Positions 8,280-17,308 of a DNA stretch of 64,000 bases are shown here, one piece after another. The number at the start of each line of letters is the position of its first letter. Position 1 is the stretch's first letter. The stretch covers positions 1 through 64,000 of the forward strand of contig JAADDZ010000020.1 of assembly GCA_013153635.1 (NCBI GenBank). Reading direction: 5' to 3'. The notes beneath the pieces were generated by a model that was given only the letters and a program-made list of their open reading frames with translations, did no database searches and was not told where the DNA came from. A program made the position numbers and the translations under genes. Origin of the DNA: Aquificota bacterium (GTDB lineage Bacteria; Aquificota; Aquificia; Aquificales; Hydrogenothermaceae).

Positions 8280-9154
8280 AAAGAGTAGTACTAATAGATG
8301 GTTCCTCATATATATACAGAGCCTTTTATGCGCTACCTTCACTAACAAGCCCAAAGGGAGAACCTACAGGAGCTATATATGGCTTTATCCGAATGATTTC
8401 AAAACTTCTAAAAGAACTCCAACCTGAATATATAGCGGTAGCCTTTGACTATCCGGGAAAAACCTTTAGACACGAGGAATACAAAGAATACAAAGCTACC
8501 AGAAAAGAGACTCCAGACGAGCTAAAAGCTCAAATACCCAAGATAAAGCAGATACTAAAACTATGGGGAATAAAAGTCATAGAAATACCCGGTTACGAAG
8601 CAGACGACATTATAGCTACACTAGCAAAAAAAGCTGTAGAGAAAGGTTTTGAAGTAATTATAGTAACTCCTGACAAAGATATGCTTCAGCTAGTAAACGA
8701 TAAAATAAAAGTCCTAAATCCTGTAAACGATGAACTTTTTGATAAAGACAAAATAAAAGAAAAATACGGAATCTACCCAGAGCAGTTTGTAGATTTTTTA
8801 ACTTTGATTGGAGATAAAGTAGACAACTTAATAGGAGTACACGGCATAGGGACAAAAACAGCTCAAAAACTCCTCAACCAATACAAAGACATAGAAGAGA
8901 TATATAAGAATTTGGACAAACTAAAAGAAAAACAAAAAAAATCTTTCGAAGAAGCAAAAGAGAGAATAAATTTAAACAAAAAGCTGATTCAACTAAAAAC
9001 AGATACTCCATTAGACATGGAGATAGAAGAACTAAAAAAAGAAAAAACAGATATGACAAATCTCAAAGAGATGTTCCATAACTTAGGGTTTAAATCTTTA
9101 AAGATAGAAGAGGAAAAAAAAGAAAATCAGATAAAACAAGGAAGGTTGTTCTAA
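8276..9154 (+). CDS. Stand-alone 5'-3' exonuclease / flap nuclease (PolA N-domain type)
   Basis: A 292-residue protein matching only the 5' nuclease domain of DNA polymerase I. It has LIDGSSYIYRAFYA at the start (metal-binding Asp), FDYPGKTFRHEEYKEYKATR for the arch region, YEADDIIATLA and VTPDKDMLQL (metal Asp cluster), and the helix-3-turn-helix GDKVDNLIGVHGIGTKTA near residue 183. No polymerase domain follows; the gene ends and nth begins. A separate nuclease is known in Aquifex, where PolA lacks this domain. It would remove RNA primers and flaps in replication and repair. It starts within the preceding stop codon. Confidence 0.9.
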   Translation: MKRVVLIDGSSYIYRAFYALPSLTSPKGEPTGAIYGFIRMISKLLKELQPEYIAVAFDYPGKTFRHEEYKEYKATRKETPDELKAQIPKIKQILKLWGIKVIEIPGYEADDIIATLAKKAVEKGFEVIIVTPDKDMLQLVNDKIKVLNPVNDELFDKDKIKEKYGIYPEQFVDFLTLIGDKVDNLIGVHGIGTKTAQKLLNQYKDIEEIYKNLDKLKEKQKKSFEEAKERINLNKKLIQLKTDTPLDMEIEELKKEKTDMTNLKEMFHNLGFKSLKIEEEKKENQIKQGRLF

Positions 9155-9816
9155 TGGCAAAAAGAGAAAGCAAAAGCTCCAAAAAACCTACATTTACAGA
9201 AAAAGAACTCCTACAAAAACTAAAAGAGCATTTCCCAGAACCTTGGATAGACCTAAACTTCGAAAATCCTTATCATCTCTTGGTAGTTACCATCTTAGCT
9301 GCACAAGAAACAGACAAAAAGGTAAATCAAATCTCCCCAAAATTCTTTGAAAAATTTCCAACACCTCAAGCACTAGCAGACGCTCCTCTAGAAGAGATAG
9401 AAAACCAGATAAAAAACATAAATTTTTATAAAAGGAAAGCAAAACTACTAAAAGACTGCTGTAAAGCACTCATCGAAAAATATGGAGGGAAAATACCAAA
9501 CGACATAAACAAACTAGTAAAACTTCCGGGAGTTGGAAGAAAAACAGCAAACGTTATACTCGTAAATGCATTTGACGAACCTGCTATAGTAGTAGATACG
9601 CACATGAAAAGAGTTAGCAAAAGACTAGGCTTAACAGAACACGACAACCCAGACAAAATAGAAAAAGATTTAGAAAAATTTTTCTCAAAAGAAAACTGGG
9701 GATACGTATCAAAAGCTTTAGTCCTATTTGGCAGATACATATGCACTGCAAAAAATCCTAAATGCAAAGAATGTAAAATCGCCGATATTTGCCCTTATGA
9801 AAAGAAAAACCTATAA
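9154..9816 (+). CDS. nth: Endonuclease III (DNA glycosylase/AP lyase)
   Basis: A 220-residue base-excision repair enzyme for oxidised pyrimidines. The helix-hairpin-helix LPGVGRKTANVIL (near 124-136) carries the catalytic lysine; VVDTHMKRV carries the catalytic Asp. The C-terminus binds a 4Fe-4S cluster with spacing C-x6-C-x2-C-x5-C (CTAKNPKCKECKIADIC). The ATG overlaps the exonuclease stop (TAATG), so the two repair genes are coupled. Confidence 0.93.
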   Translation: MAKRESKSSKKPTFTEKELLQKLKEHFPEPWIDLNFENPYHLLVVTILAAQETDKKVNQISPKFFEKFPTPQALADAPLEEIENQIKNINFYKRKAKLLKDCCKALIEKYGGKIPNDINKLVKLPGVGRKTANVILVNAFDEPAIVVDTHMKRVSKRLGLTEHDNPDKIEKDLEKFFSKENWGYVSKALVLFGRYICTAKNPKCKECKIADICPYEKKNL

Positions 9817-9834
9817 TCTAGTATGGAGGAAAAG

Positions 9835-10824
9835 ATGGAAATGCAACCAATTCCTGCTGTAGAACGGTTAAAAGCAGAACAAGGTAAAATATTACTTACC
9901 ACCCACGAAAACCCAGACGGAGACGGTATTGGAAGTATGCTAGCTCTATATAAATTCTTAAAGAAAAAAGGAAAAAACGTCGTCTGTGCCATGAAAGACG
10001 AAACTCCATATATATACAATTTTTTACCAAATGTAAACCAAATCCAAAAACTACCTATAAACAAACAGTTTGATTTGGCAGTGGTAGTAGATGCAGTTGG
10101 ACTGCATAGGGTAAAAGCCCCAGTACAAGCAAAAGAGATACTAAGAATAGACCACCATATTGGGGGAGAATTTAACAGATTTGATTACGTAGACCCAACA
10201 GCTCCCTCCACCACCTATCTAGTAGCAAAACTCCTAAGGAGCTGGGAAGAAACACAGATAGACAAAGATATAGCAACTAGTCTGTACACAGGACTAATAA
10301 CAGATACCGGCTCATTTAGATATAACAACGTTGATGAAAAAACTTTTGAAATGGCAAAATTCCTTGTAAAAAAAGGTGCAGACCCTGCCTATATATCTAC
10401 AATGATTTATGAGAGAAACAAACCAAATACCCTTTGGTTACTCACAAAAACATTATCAACCTTAGAGATTCATTACAATGGGCTAATCGCCTCCTTAATA
10501 GTAAGAAGAGATTTTATAAACGAAACACAAACAAAAGAAGAAGACACAGAAGGATTTGTTAACTACGCAAGATGCATAGAAGGAGTAGAAGTAGCCTTTA
10601 TAATGATACAAAAACCAGACCAGAAAACATGGAGAGTATCCCTAAGAGGAAAAGGAAAAATTCCTGTAAGAGAGATAGCACAGGAGTTCGGAGGAGGTGG
10701 ACATAAAGATGCGGCAGGTTGTAGGATACAAGGAGAAGAGGCAGAAGTAAAAAACAGACTTATACAGGTATCCTCAAAAATCATACAGAAAACTATAGCA
10801 ACCAAAAAACATATCCTTGTGTGA
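9835..10824 (+). CDS. nrnA: DHH/DHHA1 phosphoesterase, NrnA-like
   Basis: About 329 residues. The N-terminal DHH domain has HENPDGDGIGSMLAL and RIDHHIGG metal motifs; the C-terminal DHHA1 domain has the substrate loop GGGGHKDAAGC near residue 285. Family members degrade nanoRNA and dephosphorylate pAp. The frame opens at 9823, but GGAGG at 9825-9829 places the start at ATG 9835. It sits 6-18 bases after nth and probably ends this operon. A c-di-AMP phosphodiesterase role is known in some relatives and cannot be excluded. Confidence 0.85.
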   Translation: MEMQPIPAVERLKAEQGKILLTTHENPDGDGIGSMLALYKFLKKKGKNVVCAMKDETPYIYNFLPNVNQIQKLPINKQFDLAVVVDAVGLHRVKAPVQAKEILRIDHHIGGEFNRFDYVDPTAPSTTYLVAKLLRSWEETQIDKDIATSLYTGLITDTGSFRYNNVDEKTFEMAKFLVKKGADPAYISTMIYERNKPNTLWLLTKTLSTLEIHYNGLIASLIVRRDFINETQTKEEDTEGFVNYARCIEGVEVAFIMIQKPDQKTWRVSLRGKGKIPVREIAQEFGGGGHKDAAGCRIQGEEAEVKNRLIQVSSKIIQKTIATKKHILV

Positions 10825-10860
10825 ATAGCTGTTCAAGAATATATTTTAATATTTGTCAAG

Positions 10861-10877
10861 TCTTTCAAATTGAAAGA
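10861..10877. promoter_or_regulatory. Palindrome upstream of the PAS/MCP gene
   Basis: TCTTTCAAATTGAAAGA has perfect 8-base arms around one central base. It lies just upstream of the sigma-28-like promoter at 10889-10915. It could be an operator or a short transcript-end hairpin for the NrnA gene; there is no adequate T-run after it. Confidence 0.35.
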
Positions 10878-10888
10878 AATTTTCTCAT

Positions 10889-10915
10889 TAATACATTTAA
10901 AAAAAACGCCGAAAA
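10889..10915 (+). promoter_or_regulatory. Sigma-28-like promoter of the PAS/MCP gene
   Basis: TAAT (10889-10892), 15 bases, GCCGAAAA (10908-10915). The known flagellar sigma-28 consensus is TAAA-N15-GCCGATAA. It lies 40 bases before the ATG of a chemoreceptor-like gene, the class usually under this sigma factor. Confidence 0.55.
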
Positions 10916-10954
10916 ATAATTCTGTGTATTTATGGTAACCAAAAGAGGAGAACA

Positions 10955-12346
10955 ATGAGAAATATAGATATAATCCCTCAAAACATAGAATCACCATTTG
11001 AAAAAGATGAGATGTTCTTTTCTACAACAAACCCAAAAGGAAAAATCCTATCAGGAAATCAAATCTTTATAAGGACAAGTAAATACAAAGAAGAAGAGAT
11101 AATAAACCAACCTCACAACATAGTAAGACACCCAGACATGCCAAAAATAATCTTTAAACTACTTTGGGATTATATTCAAGCAGGAAAACCGATAGTAGCA
11201 TACGTGAAAAATATGGCAAAAGATGGCAGTTACTACTGGGTTTTAGCTACAGTCTTACCTATCTTTGACGAAGAAGGAAACATACTCAAATATCTATCCA
11301 TAAGAATAAAACCAGAAACAGAATACTTTAAGATAGCCAAAAAATTGTACAAAAAATTAAAAGAAATAGAAGAGATAGACGGCATAGAAGCCTCCTATGA
11401 ATATCTTATAAAAGAGTTAAACAAATTAGGATTCAAAGACTACGATGCATTTATGAAAAAAATCTTAGAAAGCGAGCTTAAGCTAAAAGAAGAAGTACTA
11501 AACACTAACCTAGAAGAAAAATCCCAATTTTCCCAAAAAATGAAAGAAATCTACAATATCTTCCTCTCATTTAAAGAGATACAAACTATATACAAGGAGA
11601 TATACAAATTTACAGAAGACTTTCTAAAAGCTGGTGAATTTCTAAAAGAAAATTCTGAAAGTATATTTTCTCTTTCAGACGACATTAGACTTATATCTCT
11701 AAACTCATCAGTAGAATCGTACAAACTAGGTGCAAATGGAAACTCATTCTTTGTACTATCTACAGAAATGAGAAAAACAGCAGAAAAAAGTGGAAAAGCT
11801 GTAAGGAATATGGAATCCTTGATAAATAAAGCTCTGTCCTCTATAGAAGACATTGTTTTTAGTATGAGTATATCAAAATTAGGTATCTTCATGATAAATA
11901 AATTTTTAGAAGAAGTACTTTGCGATAAATGTACAGAAAAAGATATAAGCGACCAGATTATAAGAGACCTTTGCGATAATCAAACTGTCATTAGAACCCA
12001 ACTTCTTAACATAAACAGTATCTCAAAGAGTCTAAACGACAGCTTTAGAAAAATATTAGACTATCTAAATACTATCAGATACCTTATAAAAAGGCTAAAC
12101 TTCCTATACTTATCAGGAATGGTAGAATCCGCCCATCAAACAAAAACGAACTTTTCTATTATATTCATTCAGATAAACGAACTAGTAAGCTGTACAAAAA
12201 AGACTATAGACCAACTAAGCTCAAACCTAAGCTCAATTTACGAAGGAAACAGAATCGTGAAAAAGGATATAGAAGAAGTTTTAGAAATCATGAACGAAAT
12301 AGAACAAACCCTACAGCGATTCAGTATTCCATCTGCCATTGGCTAA
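10955..12346 (+). CDS. Soluble PAS-MCP-like signalling protein
   Basis: 463 residues without a membrane helix. The N-terminal PAS domain resembles Aer-type sensors (TNPKGKILSGNQIFIRTSKYKEEE, QPHNIVRHPDMPK, DGSYYWVLAT; about residues 25-120). After a helical linker, IRLISLNSSVESYKLGANGN...FVLSTEMRKTAEKS (about 245-285) aligns with the conserved chemoreceptor hairpin-tip region, but most signature residues are replaced. Coupling to CheA/CheW is therefore uncertain. AGAGGAG precedes the ATG. The 3' end overlaps the convergent gene by 26 bases. No che genes are in the window. Confidence 0.65.
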   Translation: MRNIDIIPQNIESPFEKDEMFFSTTNPKGKILSGNQIFIRTSKYKEEEIINQPHNIVRHPDMPKIIFKLLWDYIQAGKPIVAYVKNMAKDGSYYWVLATVLPIFDEEGNILKYLSIRIKPETEYFKIAKKLYKKLKEIEEIDGIEASYEYLIKELNKLGFKDYDAFMKKILESELKLKEEVLNTNLEEKSQFSQKMKEIYNIFLSFKEIQTIYKEIYKFTEDFLKAGEFLKENSESIFSLSDDIRLISLNSSVESYKLGANGNSFFVLSTEMRKTAEKSGKAVRNMESLINKALSSIEDIVFSMSISKLGIFMINKFLEEVLCDKCTEKDISDQIIRDLCDNQTVIRTQLLNINSISKSLNDSFRKILDYLNTIRYLIKRLNFLYLSGMVESAHQTKTNFSIIFIQINELVSCTKKTIDQLSSNLSSIYEGNRIVKKDIEEVLEIMNEIEQTLQRFSIPSAIG

Positions 12347-12794
12347 GATATACATATATAGGAATCTTAACAGAAGAGTATCCAAAAAATACAAGATGGT
12401 TATTAAACTTCATCTTCTTTGTTAACACCACAGTTTTTAATAAAAAATCATTACTATCATAAAAATATAACGTTACCTTATTCAAGGTAAAACCTCTTAC
12501 AGAAGGAAAAACTTTTAATTTAACAAACAAAATCTCATCTATATATCTTGTTTCTAAAACAGCAGAAAGATTTTTATCTTTGAACTCTTTCCAATATTTA
12601 TAATCTCCAATCTCCTTCAAACTCAACTTAGTATCAAGCTTTATAACAGAAGAACCTTCTATCTTGTCAATCTTACCAGTAAAATTATCTAACCTATAGA
12701 CATTATCACCAGCACCTATAAAATCATACCTATTACTAAACAGTAGAGCTATAGCCAGTATAACAATAGCAAAAGAAGCGATAACCAGATGCAT
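12321..12794 (-). CDS. Membrane-anchored protein of unknown function
   Basis: A 157-residue frame with one N-terminal hydrophobic helix (about 2-19) and a beta-rich soluble part that would face the periplasm (SSVIKLDTKLSL, VFPSVRGFTLNKVTLYFYD). No known motif recognised. The ribosome-binding site is weak. It ends inside the convergent PAS/MCP gene. The long open frame with a sensible topology supports a real gene, but evidence is limited. Confidence 0.5.
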   Translation of the reverse strand: MHLVIASFAIVILAIALLFSNRYDFIGAGDNVYRLDNFTGKIDKIEGSSVIKLDTKLSLKEIGDYKYWKEFKDKNLSAVLETRYIDEILFVKLKVFPSVRGFTLNKVTLYFYDSNDFLLKTVVLTKKMKFNNHLVFFGYSSVKIPIYVYLSQWQMEY

Positions 12795-12850
12795 AAAGAT
12801 ACCAGATAGAATTTTTTAAATTAAAAATAAATCTATATACTTATACACCC

Positions 12851-13705
12851 TTAGTCAAATCTAAAAGCATCTCTAACAGAGCCTAGAATATCCTTTACCC
12901 CGGGGAAGTCCCCAGAGCAAACATTGTCCTTTTGGAGCATATAATACTGGTCTTTTGTCATTGGAGGCTCTGGAAAAAATGAGAAAAAAGGAAGTAAAAA
13001 TAATAAAAAACCCTTAGGAACTTCAACAACAGGTCTTTTGACTCCTATATAATCCAAAGCAAACTTAAACAGATATTTATAAGAAACTACCTTGTCCCCA
13101 CAAAGCTCAAAAATTCCACTATTTGGACTATCTAACTCTTTAACAAAACAGTCTCGAACATCATATATGTTTACCGGTTGAACCTTCCCCTTTGGAGCTA
13201 TAAAAAAAGGAGCAATCTTAGAAAACTTTTTTAAATCATAAAATAGCTTCTGCTCCTTCCCAAGAATGATAGATGGTCTAAATATCGCGTACTCTAGACC
13301 AGAATTTATAACATACTCCTCACCTAAAGCTTTTGTTCTCATGTACACACTTTTAGAATTTTTATCTGCACCTAGAGCAGACATCTGAATAAACTTTTTA
13401 ACCTCTATGTCCTTAGCACCATCAACTAGAGCTTTTGTAAATTCAACATGAACCTTATAAAAAGAATTTTCCCTCTCCTCTTTCAAAATACCCAACAGAT
13501 TTATAACAACGTCCGGTTTAGACTTTTTTACAATAAGTGAAAGATTTTCAACAAAAGGAATAAGAGTTACATTCTTTTTGCATTTTACAACCTTTTGAGC
13601 TTTGTTCATATCTCTAGCAAGGAGATATATCTGATGCTCCTCACATAAACTATTTACGATATATCTACCAACAAATCCTGTACCTCCAGAAATTAAAATC
13701 TTCAT
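12851..13705 (-). CDS. NAD(P)-binding SDR/epimerase-like protein (NDUFA9-like)
   Basis: 284 residues with an N-terminal Rossmann fold: ILISGGTGFVGRYIV (residues 3-17) is the nucleotide loop; VINLLGIL and MSALGAD are typical of atypical SDRs related to the NDUFA9 subunit of complex I. YMRTKALGEEYV supplies the Tyr-x3-Lys pair. The C-terminal third contains a hydrophobic segment (LLFLLPFFSFF) that could touch the membrane. Substrate unknown. Divergent from amrS with an 81-base gap. Confidence 0.7.
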   Translation of the reverse strand: MKILISGGTGFVGRYIVNSLCEEHQIYLLARDMNKAQKVVKCKKNVTLIPFVENLSLIVKKSKPDVVINLLGILKEERENSFYKVHVEFTKALVDGAKDIEVKKFIQMSALGADKNSKSVYMRTKALGEEYVINSGLEYAIFRPSIILGKEQKLFYDLKKFSKIAPFFIAPKGKVQPVNIYDVRDCFVKELDSPNSGIFELCGDKVVSYKYLFKFALDYIGVKRPVVEVPKGFLLFLLPFFSFFPEPPMTKDQYYMLQKDNVCSGDFPGVKDILGSVRDAFRFD

Positions 13706-13786
13706 AACAATTCTCCAAAATTTTAGTCTTGCATTATAAAATTTTAAACATATATTACCACCAAAATCATCTATGAGGAAAAAATC

Positions 13787-14812
13787 ATGAAAACTTTAGC
13801 ATGGATGTCAGAAAAAAAAGAAAACGGAAAAGTACTATGTAAGGCATGCAGTCAAAGATGTATTTTAGATAAAGGAGAACTAGGAAAATGCGGAATAAGA
13901 GTGGTAGGAGAAGACGGAAATCTATACCTAACCACCTACGGATTAGCCGCCGCATATAACGTAGACCCAGTAGAAAAAAAGCCTCTATTTCACTTCTTGC
14001 CTAATACTCCTATCTTTTCAGTAGGGACAGTAGGGTGCAATATGAGTTGTAAATTCTGCCAAAACTGGGAAATATCCCAATTTCCCCAAGAAAATCAAGG
14101 AAAAGTATTTGGAATAGAGTTAATGCCAGAAACAATTGTAAATATATGTAAAACAAATAAAATACCATCTATAGCTTATACATATAACGAACCTGTAGTA
14201 TTTTTCGAATACGCATACGATACGATGAAACTTGCAAAAGAAAAAGGACTAAGAAATGTATTTGTCTCTAGTGGGTACGAAACAAAAGAAGCTTTAGACA
14301 CCCTTGCACCATACCTAGACGCTATGAATATAGACCTAAAAGCCTTTAACGACAAATTCTATAGAGAGATAGTAGGAGCTAGACTAAAACCGGTACTAAA
14401 AACAATAGAACACGCAAAAGAACTAGGAATATGGGTAGAACTTACAACATTAATAATACCCGGACATAACGATTCAGAAGAAGAACTAAAAGAAGCCGCA
14501 AAATGGATAGCATCAATAGACAAAGATATGCCTTGGCATCTATCAAGATTCTTTCCTGCTTACAAAATGAAAGATGTTCCTCCAACACCAGTAGAAACCC
14601 TAAAAAGAGCCTATGAAATAGGAAAAGAAGCAGGTCTAAACTACGTATACGTAGGAAACATAGACGATGAAGATAGAGAATCAACATACTGTCCAAACTG
14701 TGGATATAGAGTTATAGACAGAAGAGGACACGTAGGACAGTACGTTATAAACCATCTAGAAGATGGAAAATGTCCAAAATGCAAAACAGAGATTAAAGGA
14801 GTATGGAAGTAA
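13787..14812 (+). CDS. amrS: AmmeMemoRadiSam system radical SAM enzyme
   Basis: 341 residues. The radical SAM motif CNMSCKFC (near residue 84) binds a 4Fe-4S cluster; additional N-terminal cysteines (CKACSQRC...CGIR) and a C-terminal zinc-ribbon-like CPNCGY...CPKCK are typical of AmrS (PflA-related). The usual partners AmrA (AMMECR1) and AmrB (Memo) are not in the window. The precise reaction of the family is not settled. The following 44 bases contain a weak hairpin (AACGG/CCGTT, 14843-14856). Confidence 0.85.
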   Translation: MKTLAWMSEKKENGKVLCKACSQRCILDKGELGKCGIRVVGEDGNLYLTTYGLAAAYNVDPVEKKPLFHFLPNTPIFSVGTVGCNMSCKFCQNWEISQFPQENQGKVFGIELMPETIVNICKTNKIPSIAYTYNEPVVFFEYAYDTMKLAKEKGLRNVFVSSGYETKEALDTLAPYLDAMNIDLKAFNDKFYREIVGARLKPVLKTIEHAKELGIWVELTTLIIPGHNDSEEELKEAAKWIASIDKDMPWHLSRFFPAYKMKDVPPTPVETLKRAYEIGKEAGLNYVYVGNIDDEDRESTYCPNCGYRVIDRRGHVGQYVINHLEDGKCPKCKTEIKGVWK

Positions 14813-14856
14813 GACGAAAATAATTCTAAATAAAAACTAGCCAACGGATAACCGTT

Positions 14857-15897
14857 TTGCAGATAAAATGCAATTTATATAAAAAAATAAAAAAAGGAAA
14901 ACCATTAGAACCATACGACCTAGAGTTAATTTCCCAAATAGCAAAAAGAGAACTTAGATTCCTGTTAAAATCAGGAATCCCCCTCACCCCCCAAAACTAC
15001 GAAAAATGGTTTAAAGTCTTCTGCTACATAACTGAAAGAAACCAAGAATACTCAAGAAACGAAATACTAAAGCTATACGAAATAATAAACAAAACAGAAA
15101 AAACACTACAAGAAAAAGAAAAAGAACAGATAATACAAAACATCATAGAAACCCTAAAAACAGAGGCAGAAATACTAATCGAAAACGTTAATAAATACGA
15201 AGAAAAACTAACCAAAAAAGAAACCCAAATCCTAAAAAAAACCCAAAAAATAGAAGAAAAACCTATCAAAAATCTTCTAGAACAACTAGTATCAGAACTA
15301 AAAGACATAAAAAAACAAAACGAAACATTCAAAGAAAAAATAGAAATCCAAATTAGAAAGATAACAGAACTAGAAGACGAACTCCAAAGAGCAAAATCAG
15401 AAGCAAAACAAGACCCACTAACAAAACTACTAAACAAGACCTCCTTCGAAAGGATACTCCAAGAGTACATAAACATTTACAAAAAAAACGGGAAAATCTT
15501 CTCCCTTATACTGTTAGACCTAGACAACTTCAAAAAGATAAACGATACTTACGGTCATGTAATAGGCGATGAAGTCTTAAAACATATAGCCACCCTATTA
15601 AAACAATACCTAAGAGACAAAGACATAATAGCAAGAATAGGAGGAGAAGAATTTGCAATCCTCCTACCAGATGTAGACATCAGTTTAGCCTTTAAAATAG
15701 CAGACCGACTAAGGGCAGTCCTAGAAAACAGGATAATAATGATAGACAAAAAACCTGTAAAAACAACAGCAAGCTTTGGAATAATAGAAATAAACGAAAA
15801 TATAAACACACCAAAAGATATGATGCAGATGGTAGACATAGCCCTATACAGAGCCAAAAAAGAAGGAAAAAACAAAGTTATACTTTTCCAAGATTGA
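14857..15897 (+). CDS. Diguanylate cyclase (GGDEF), cytosolic
   Basis: 346 residues. The N-terminal half is highly charged and helical with a long coiled coil (about 85-180). The C-terminal half is a complete GGDEF domain: LLDLDNFKKINDTYGH (metal/substrate) and GGEEF active site near residue 266. The RDKD allosteric I-site lies five residues before GGEEF, so product inhibition is expected. It would make c-di-GMP, which could act on the PilZ protein at 43726-44781. The only in-frame start after the upstream stop is TTG 14857 (or non-standard codons), with a poor Shine-Dalgarno, so the N-terminus is uncertain. Confidence 0.85.
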   Translation: MQIKCNLYKKIKKGKPLEPYDLELISQIAKRELRFLLKSGIPLTPQNYEKWFKVFCYITERNQEYSRNEILKLYEIINKTEKTLQEKEKEQIIQNIIETLKTEAEILIENVNKYEEKLTKKETQILKKTQKIEEKPIKNLLEQLVSELKDIKKQNETFKEKIEIQIRKITELEDELQRAKSEAKQDPLTKLLNKTSFERILQEYINIYKKNGKIFSLILLDLDNFKKINDTYGHVIGDEVLKHIATLLKQYLRDKDIIARIGGEEFAILLPDVDISLAFKIADRLRAVLENRIIMIDKKPVKTTASFGIIEINENINTPKDMMQMVDIALYRAKKEGKNKVILFQD

Positions 15898-15956
15898 AAA
15901 AATCCATTCAAGGTATAATCTATTAAAATTAAACCCAACTCAAATAAGGTAAAACA

Positions 15957-16742
15957 TTGGAAAAAATAACCCTAAATTTTAGTGAAACACAAGACAAACC
16001 CAAATGCAAACAATGCAAAGATATAGGGTGGATATACACCAAAAAAGGAGTAGTAAAATGTGAATGCAAACTAGGCAAACTAGACCAAAACATCTACACT
16101 AGAATGAGAATCCCCCCTAGATACAGACATGTATCCTTAGATAAATTTCAGATATTAAAAAAACATAAACATCATATACTTATAAAACAGATAAAAGACT
16201 ACATACTCTACCCAAAAGAATTCAAACTAGGAAAAGGACTCTTTTTAGTAGGTAATCCCGGGGTAGGAAAGACACATCTAGCAATATCCATACTAAAAGA
16301 ACTGTATAAAACAAGAGGTATAGTAGGTCTATTCTACGATACAAACAACCTCCTTTTTGACCTTAGAGCAACATTTGACGGCAAAACCTCAACAAGAGAA
16401 CTCCTAAATGAAGTAATAAGCACACCTATCTTAGTATTAGATGACCTAGGAGCAGAGAGGCTTTCAGATTGGGCAAAAGATATACTACACTACATAATAA
16501 CCACCAGATACAATCAACTAAAACCAGTAATAATAACCTCCAACATACATATAGACCAACCAACAGAAAAATCAAATCAACCACAAAATCTAGATATATC
16601 CCTAAAAGACAGACTAGGAAACTCAATAGCATCAAGACTAGAAGAAATGTGTAAAATATTAGAAGTACAAGGAGAAGACATGAGAAAAACCACAATAGTA
16701 AAGAAAATGCTGGAGGACACAATTGAGGAAAGCAACGATTAA
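15957..16742 (+). CDS. DnaC/DnaI-like AAA+ ATPase
   Basis: 261 residues with an N-terminal zinc-binding motif ([12 protein letters not shown]...VKCECK), then a P-loop [11 protein letters not shown] (near residue 100) and Walker [10 protein letters not shown] (near 160). This is the helicase-loader architecture (DnaC/DnaI, also close to IstB). No transposase is adjacent, which favours helicase loading over IstB. Start is TTG 15957 with AAGGT upstream; a TATAAT at 15914-15919 may be the -10 of its promoter. The end overlaps hisB by 20 bases. Confidence 0.75.
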   Translation: MEKITLNFSETQDKPKCKQCKDIGWIYTKKGVVKCECKLGKLDQNIYTRMRIPPRYRHVSLDKFQILKKHKHHILIKQIKDYILYPKEFKLGKGLFLVGNPGVGKTHLAISILKELYKTRGIVGLFYDTNNLLFDLRATFDGKTSTRELLNEVISTPILVLDDLGAERLSDWAKDILHYIITTRYNQLKPVIITSNIHIDQPTEKSNQPQNLDISLKDRLGNSIASRLEEMCKILEVQGEDMRKTTIVKKMLEDTIEESND

Positions 16743-17307
16743 AAGGGAAACCCAAGAAACACAGATAGAACTAACTATAAACCTAGACGGAACAGGAAAA
16801 AATGATATAGACACCCCAATAGGCTTTTTAACCCACATGCTAGAAAGCTTCTCATACCACTCACTAATAGACCTAGAAATAATAGCATCTGGAGACATAC
16901 ATGTGAGCCACCATCACACAGTAGAAGATGTAGGAATAGTACTTGGAATGGCGGTAAAAGAAGCATTAGGAGATAAAAAAGGAATAAAACGATTTGGACA
17001 CTCTATAATACCAATGGACGAAGCCCTCTGTATGTGTTCAATAGACCTATCAGGAAGACCCCTGTTATTTTACGATGACAAAGGACTAAGAGGAAAAATC
17101 ACAGAATTTGATTTTGAATTAATGGGAGAGTTATTTAAAGGCTTCACCCTTTCAGCAGGGATAACCATGCATCTAAAAACCCTCTCCGGACAAAACCTAC
17201 ACCATATAGCAGAATGTCTTACAAAATCATTTGCAATAGCCTTAAAAGAAGCAATATCCATAGACCCAAGAAGGACAGAAGCACCATCTACAAAAGGAGT
17301 TCTATAA
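16723..17307 (+). CDS. hisB: Imidazoleglycerol-phosphate dehydratase
   Basis: A 194-residue monofunctional HisB for histidine synthesis. The metal-binding motifs [25 protein letters not shown] and LHHIAECL are intact. The start TTG lies within the DnaC-like gene and the stop is followed two bases later by the HTH-NosL gene, so three unrelated functions share one transcript. No other his gene is present here. The dispersed arrangement is common in Aquificales. Confidence 0.92.
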   Translation: MRKATIKRETQETQIELTINLDGTGKNDIDTPIGFLTHMLESFSYHSLIDLEIIASGDIHVSHHHTVEDVGIVLGMAVKEALGDKKGIKRFGHSIIPMDEALCMCSIDLSGRPLLFYDDKGLRGKITEFDFELMGELFKGFTLSAGITMHLKTLSGQNLHHIAECLTKSFAIALKEAISIDPRRTEAPSTKGVL

Positions 17308-17308
17308 A

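Noticed and set aside
14843-14858. Hairpin AACGG/CCGTT as amrS terminator
   Set aside because: Only five base pairs and four T; it also overlaps the start of the next gene. Too weak to list as a terminator.
15024-15938. Minus-strand open frames under the diguanylate cyclase gene
   Set aside because: They are Ser/Phe/Ile-rich mirror translations of A-rich coding DNA with no start signals or family motifs; the plus-strand GGDEF frame explains the region.
15957-16742. IstB transposition helper
   Set aside because: The P-loop protein could be IstB, but there is no IstA-like transposase or inverted repeat nearby, and the N-terminal zinc motif fits DnaC/DnaI better.
16426-16755. Hydrophobic minus-strand frame opposite the DnaC-like gene
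   Set aside because: Its apparent membrane segments (Leu/Val runs) are the complement of Asn/Lys/Gln-rich codons. No ribosome-binding site.
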